Position numbers and translations under genes: made by a program. Source: Syngnathus acus (taxonomy: Eukaryota > Chordata > Actinopteri > Syngnathiformes > Syngnathidae). Taken from it: a stretch of 64,000 nt of DNA. Numbering within the stretch: the first letter of the stretch is position 1; the number at the start of each line of letters is the position of its first letter. The stretch covers positions 17,170,008 to 17,234,007 of the forward strand of contig NC_051089.1 of the NCBI RefSeq assembly GCF_901709675.1. The letters are read 5' to 3'. Positions 62,411 through 64,000 of the stretch are shown piece by piece. Under the pieces are notes generated by a model that saw only the letters and a list, made by a program, of their open reading frames with translations, searched no databases and was not told where the DNA came from.

Positions 62411-64000
62411 CCCTCCGTGAGTCGTCACCTTATCGTGGTGGAGGGGTTTGCGTGCCCCTATGATTCTAGGAGCCATGTTGTCTGGGGCTTCATGCCCCTG
62501 GTAGGGTCACCCATGGCAAACGGGTCCGAGGTGAGGGGCCAGACAAAGCACGGCTCACACAAGTCCCTTATGAAGAAACACATAAATGGATTTTGTTTTC
62601 CCTCGCCCGGACGCGGGTCACCAGGGCCCCCCTCTGGAGCCAGGCCTGGAGGCGGGGCTTGAAGGCGAACGTCTGGTGGCCGGGCCTTCGCCCATGGGGC
62701 CCGGGCGGGCACAGCCCGAAAAGGAAATGTGGGTCCCCCTTCCCATGGGCTCACCACCTGTGGGAGGGGCCAAAGGGGTCGGGTGCAGTGTAAGCTGGGC
62801 GGCGGCCAAAGGCAGGGACCTTGGCGGTCTGATCCCCGGCTGCAGAAGCTGGCTCTTGGGACATGGAATGTCACCTCTCCTGCTGGAAAGGAGCCCGAGC
62901 TGGTGTGCGAGGCAGAAACGTTCCGACTAGACATAGTCCGACTTGCCTCCACGCACAAATTGGGTTCCGGTACAAGCCCTCTCGAGAGGGGCTGGACTCT
63001 CTTCCACTCTGGAGTTGCCCACGGTGAGAGGTGTCGAGCAGGTGTGGGTATACTTATTTCCCCCCGGCTGGGCACCTGCACATTGGGGTTCACCCCGGTG
63101 AACGAGAGGGTAGCCTCCCTCCGCCTTCGGGTGGGGGGACGGGTCCTGACTGTTGTTTGTGTCTATGCACCAAACGGCAGCTCAGAGTACCCACCCTTCT
63201 TGGGGTCCCTGGAGGAAGTGCTGGAGAGCGCTCCTTCTGGGGACTCCATCGTTCTACTGGGTGACTTCAATGCTCACGTGGGCAATGACAGTGAGATCTG
63301 GAAGGGCGTGATTGGGAGGAACGGCCCCCCCGATCTGAACCAGAGCGGTGTTCTATTATTGGACAGTGCCTCTGGATTGGCAGACTGGGGTGGTGGTTCC
63401 CCTCTTTAAGAAGGGGGACCGGAGGGTGTGTTCCAATTACAGGGGAATCACACTCCTTAGCCTCCCTGGTAAGGTCTATTCAGGGGTGCTGGAGAGGAGG
63501 GTCCGTCGGGAGGTCGAACCTCGGATTCAGGAGGAGCAGTGTGGCTTTCGTCCTGGCCGTGGAACAGTGGGCCAGCTCTACACCCTCAGCAGGATCCTCG
63601 AGGGTGCATGGGAGTTCGCCCAACCAGTCCACATGTGTTTTGTGGACTTGGAGAAGGCGTTCGACCGTGTCCCTCGGGAGGTTCTGTGGAGGGTGCTTCG
63701 GGAGTACGGGGTGCCGAGCCAACTGATAAGGGCGGTTCGGTCCCTGTATCACCGATGCCAGAGTTTGGTCCGCATTTCCGGCAGTAAGTCGGATTCGTTT
63801 CCAGTGAGGGTTGGACTCCGCCAAGGCTGCCCTTTGTCACCGATTCTGTTCATAATTTTTATGGACAGAATTTCTCGGCGCAGCCGAGGCGTTGAGGGGG
63901 TCCAGTTTGGGGACCATCGCGTTTCTGCTTTTTGCAGACGACGTGGTGCTGTTGGCTTCTTCAGGCCGTGATCTCCAGCTCTCACTGGAGCGGTTCGCAG
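62411..64000 (+). mobile_element. Rex3 retrotransposon with internal deletion, continues past the window
   Basis: This copy retains the 5' UTR and the start of the endonuclease ([44 protein letters not shown]). At about 63361 the sequence jumps to the RT region ([21 protein letters not shown]), skipping the end of the endonuclease and the linker. The RT frame (63348-63971) includes FVDLEKAFDRVP and RQGCPLSPILF. The frame shifts near 63920, just before FADD. Confidence 0.92.

Overview
This is vertebrate, almost certainly teleost, nuclear DNA. The supporting signs are split genes with GT/AG introns, the fish retrotransposons Rex1 and Rex3, other non-LTR elements of L2 and RTE type, many TA-flanked and hAT-type DNA transposons, a fish-style MHC class I gene, and vertebrate-type initiator tRNA, U1 and U2 genes. 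Nothing here is bacterial or viral in organisation. The species cannot be named from the sequence alone.

Bases 1-39,900 are a multigene small-RNA locus. Its core is a tandem array of initiator tRNA-Met (CAU) genes on the + strand, one per unit of about 433 bp. The end of one block lies at 1-299, a four-gene block at 10,250-11,952 and a 25-gene block at 28,229-38,927. Ten copies match the vertebrate initiator consensus exactly; the others differ or are decayed. On the minus strand, in the segments bordering the arrays, lie tRNA-Leu (AAG) relics, a 164-nt U1 snRNA copy and a 187-nt U2 snRNA copy. All sit in related flanking modules, so the ancestral unit probably held U1, U2, tRNA-Leu and tRNA-iMet together.

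A block of about 10 kb (441-10,250) recurs at 19,852-28,229. The two copies differ by clean transposon insertions and deletions, which gives filled/empty site pairs. Between them (13,004-19,575) is an RTE-type LINE interrupted by an L2-type LINE that is itself interrupted by another L2-type LINE.

Bases 39,900-44,860 are a retrotransposon graveyard: a 5'UTR-3'UTR fusion of the RTE element with an 18-bp target duplication, Ty3/gypsy gag and pol relics, and a Rex3 copy with a 12-bp target duplication.

The single-copy part carries two protein genes on the + strand. MTHFS (45,430-50,665) has three exons coding for 200 residues and a first intron full of DNA transposons. An MHC class I heavy-chain gene (55,866-57,330) has exons for alpha1, alpha2, alpha3, membrane and tail intact, but no signal-peptide exon was found. 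A Rex1 element lies just downstream, interrupted by a hAT element that holds a Tigger-like element. The window ends inside another Rex3 copy.

The small-RNA genes supply translation initiation and splicing RNAs; MTHFS acts in folate metabolism and the class I molecule at the cell surface. No functional link between these groups is implied beyond shared location.
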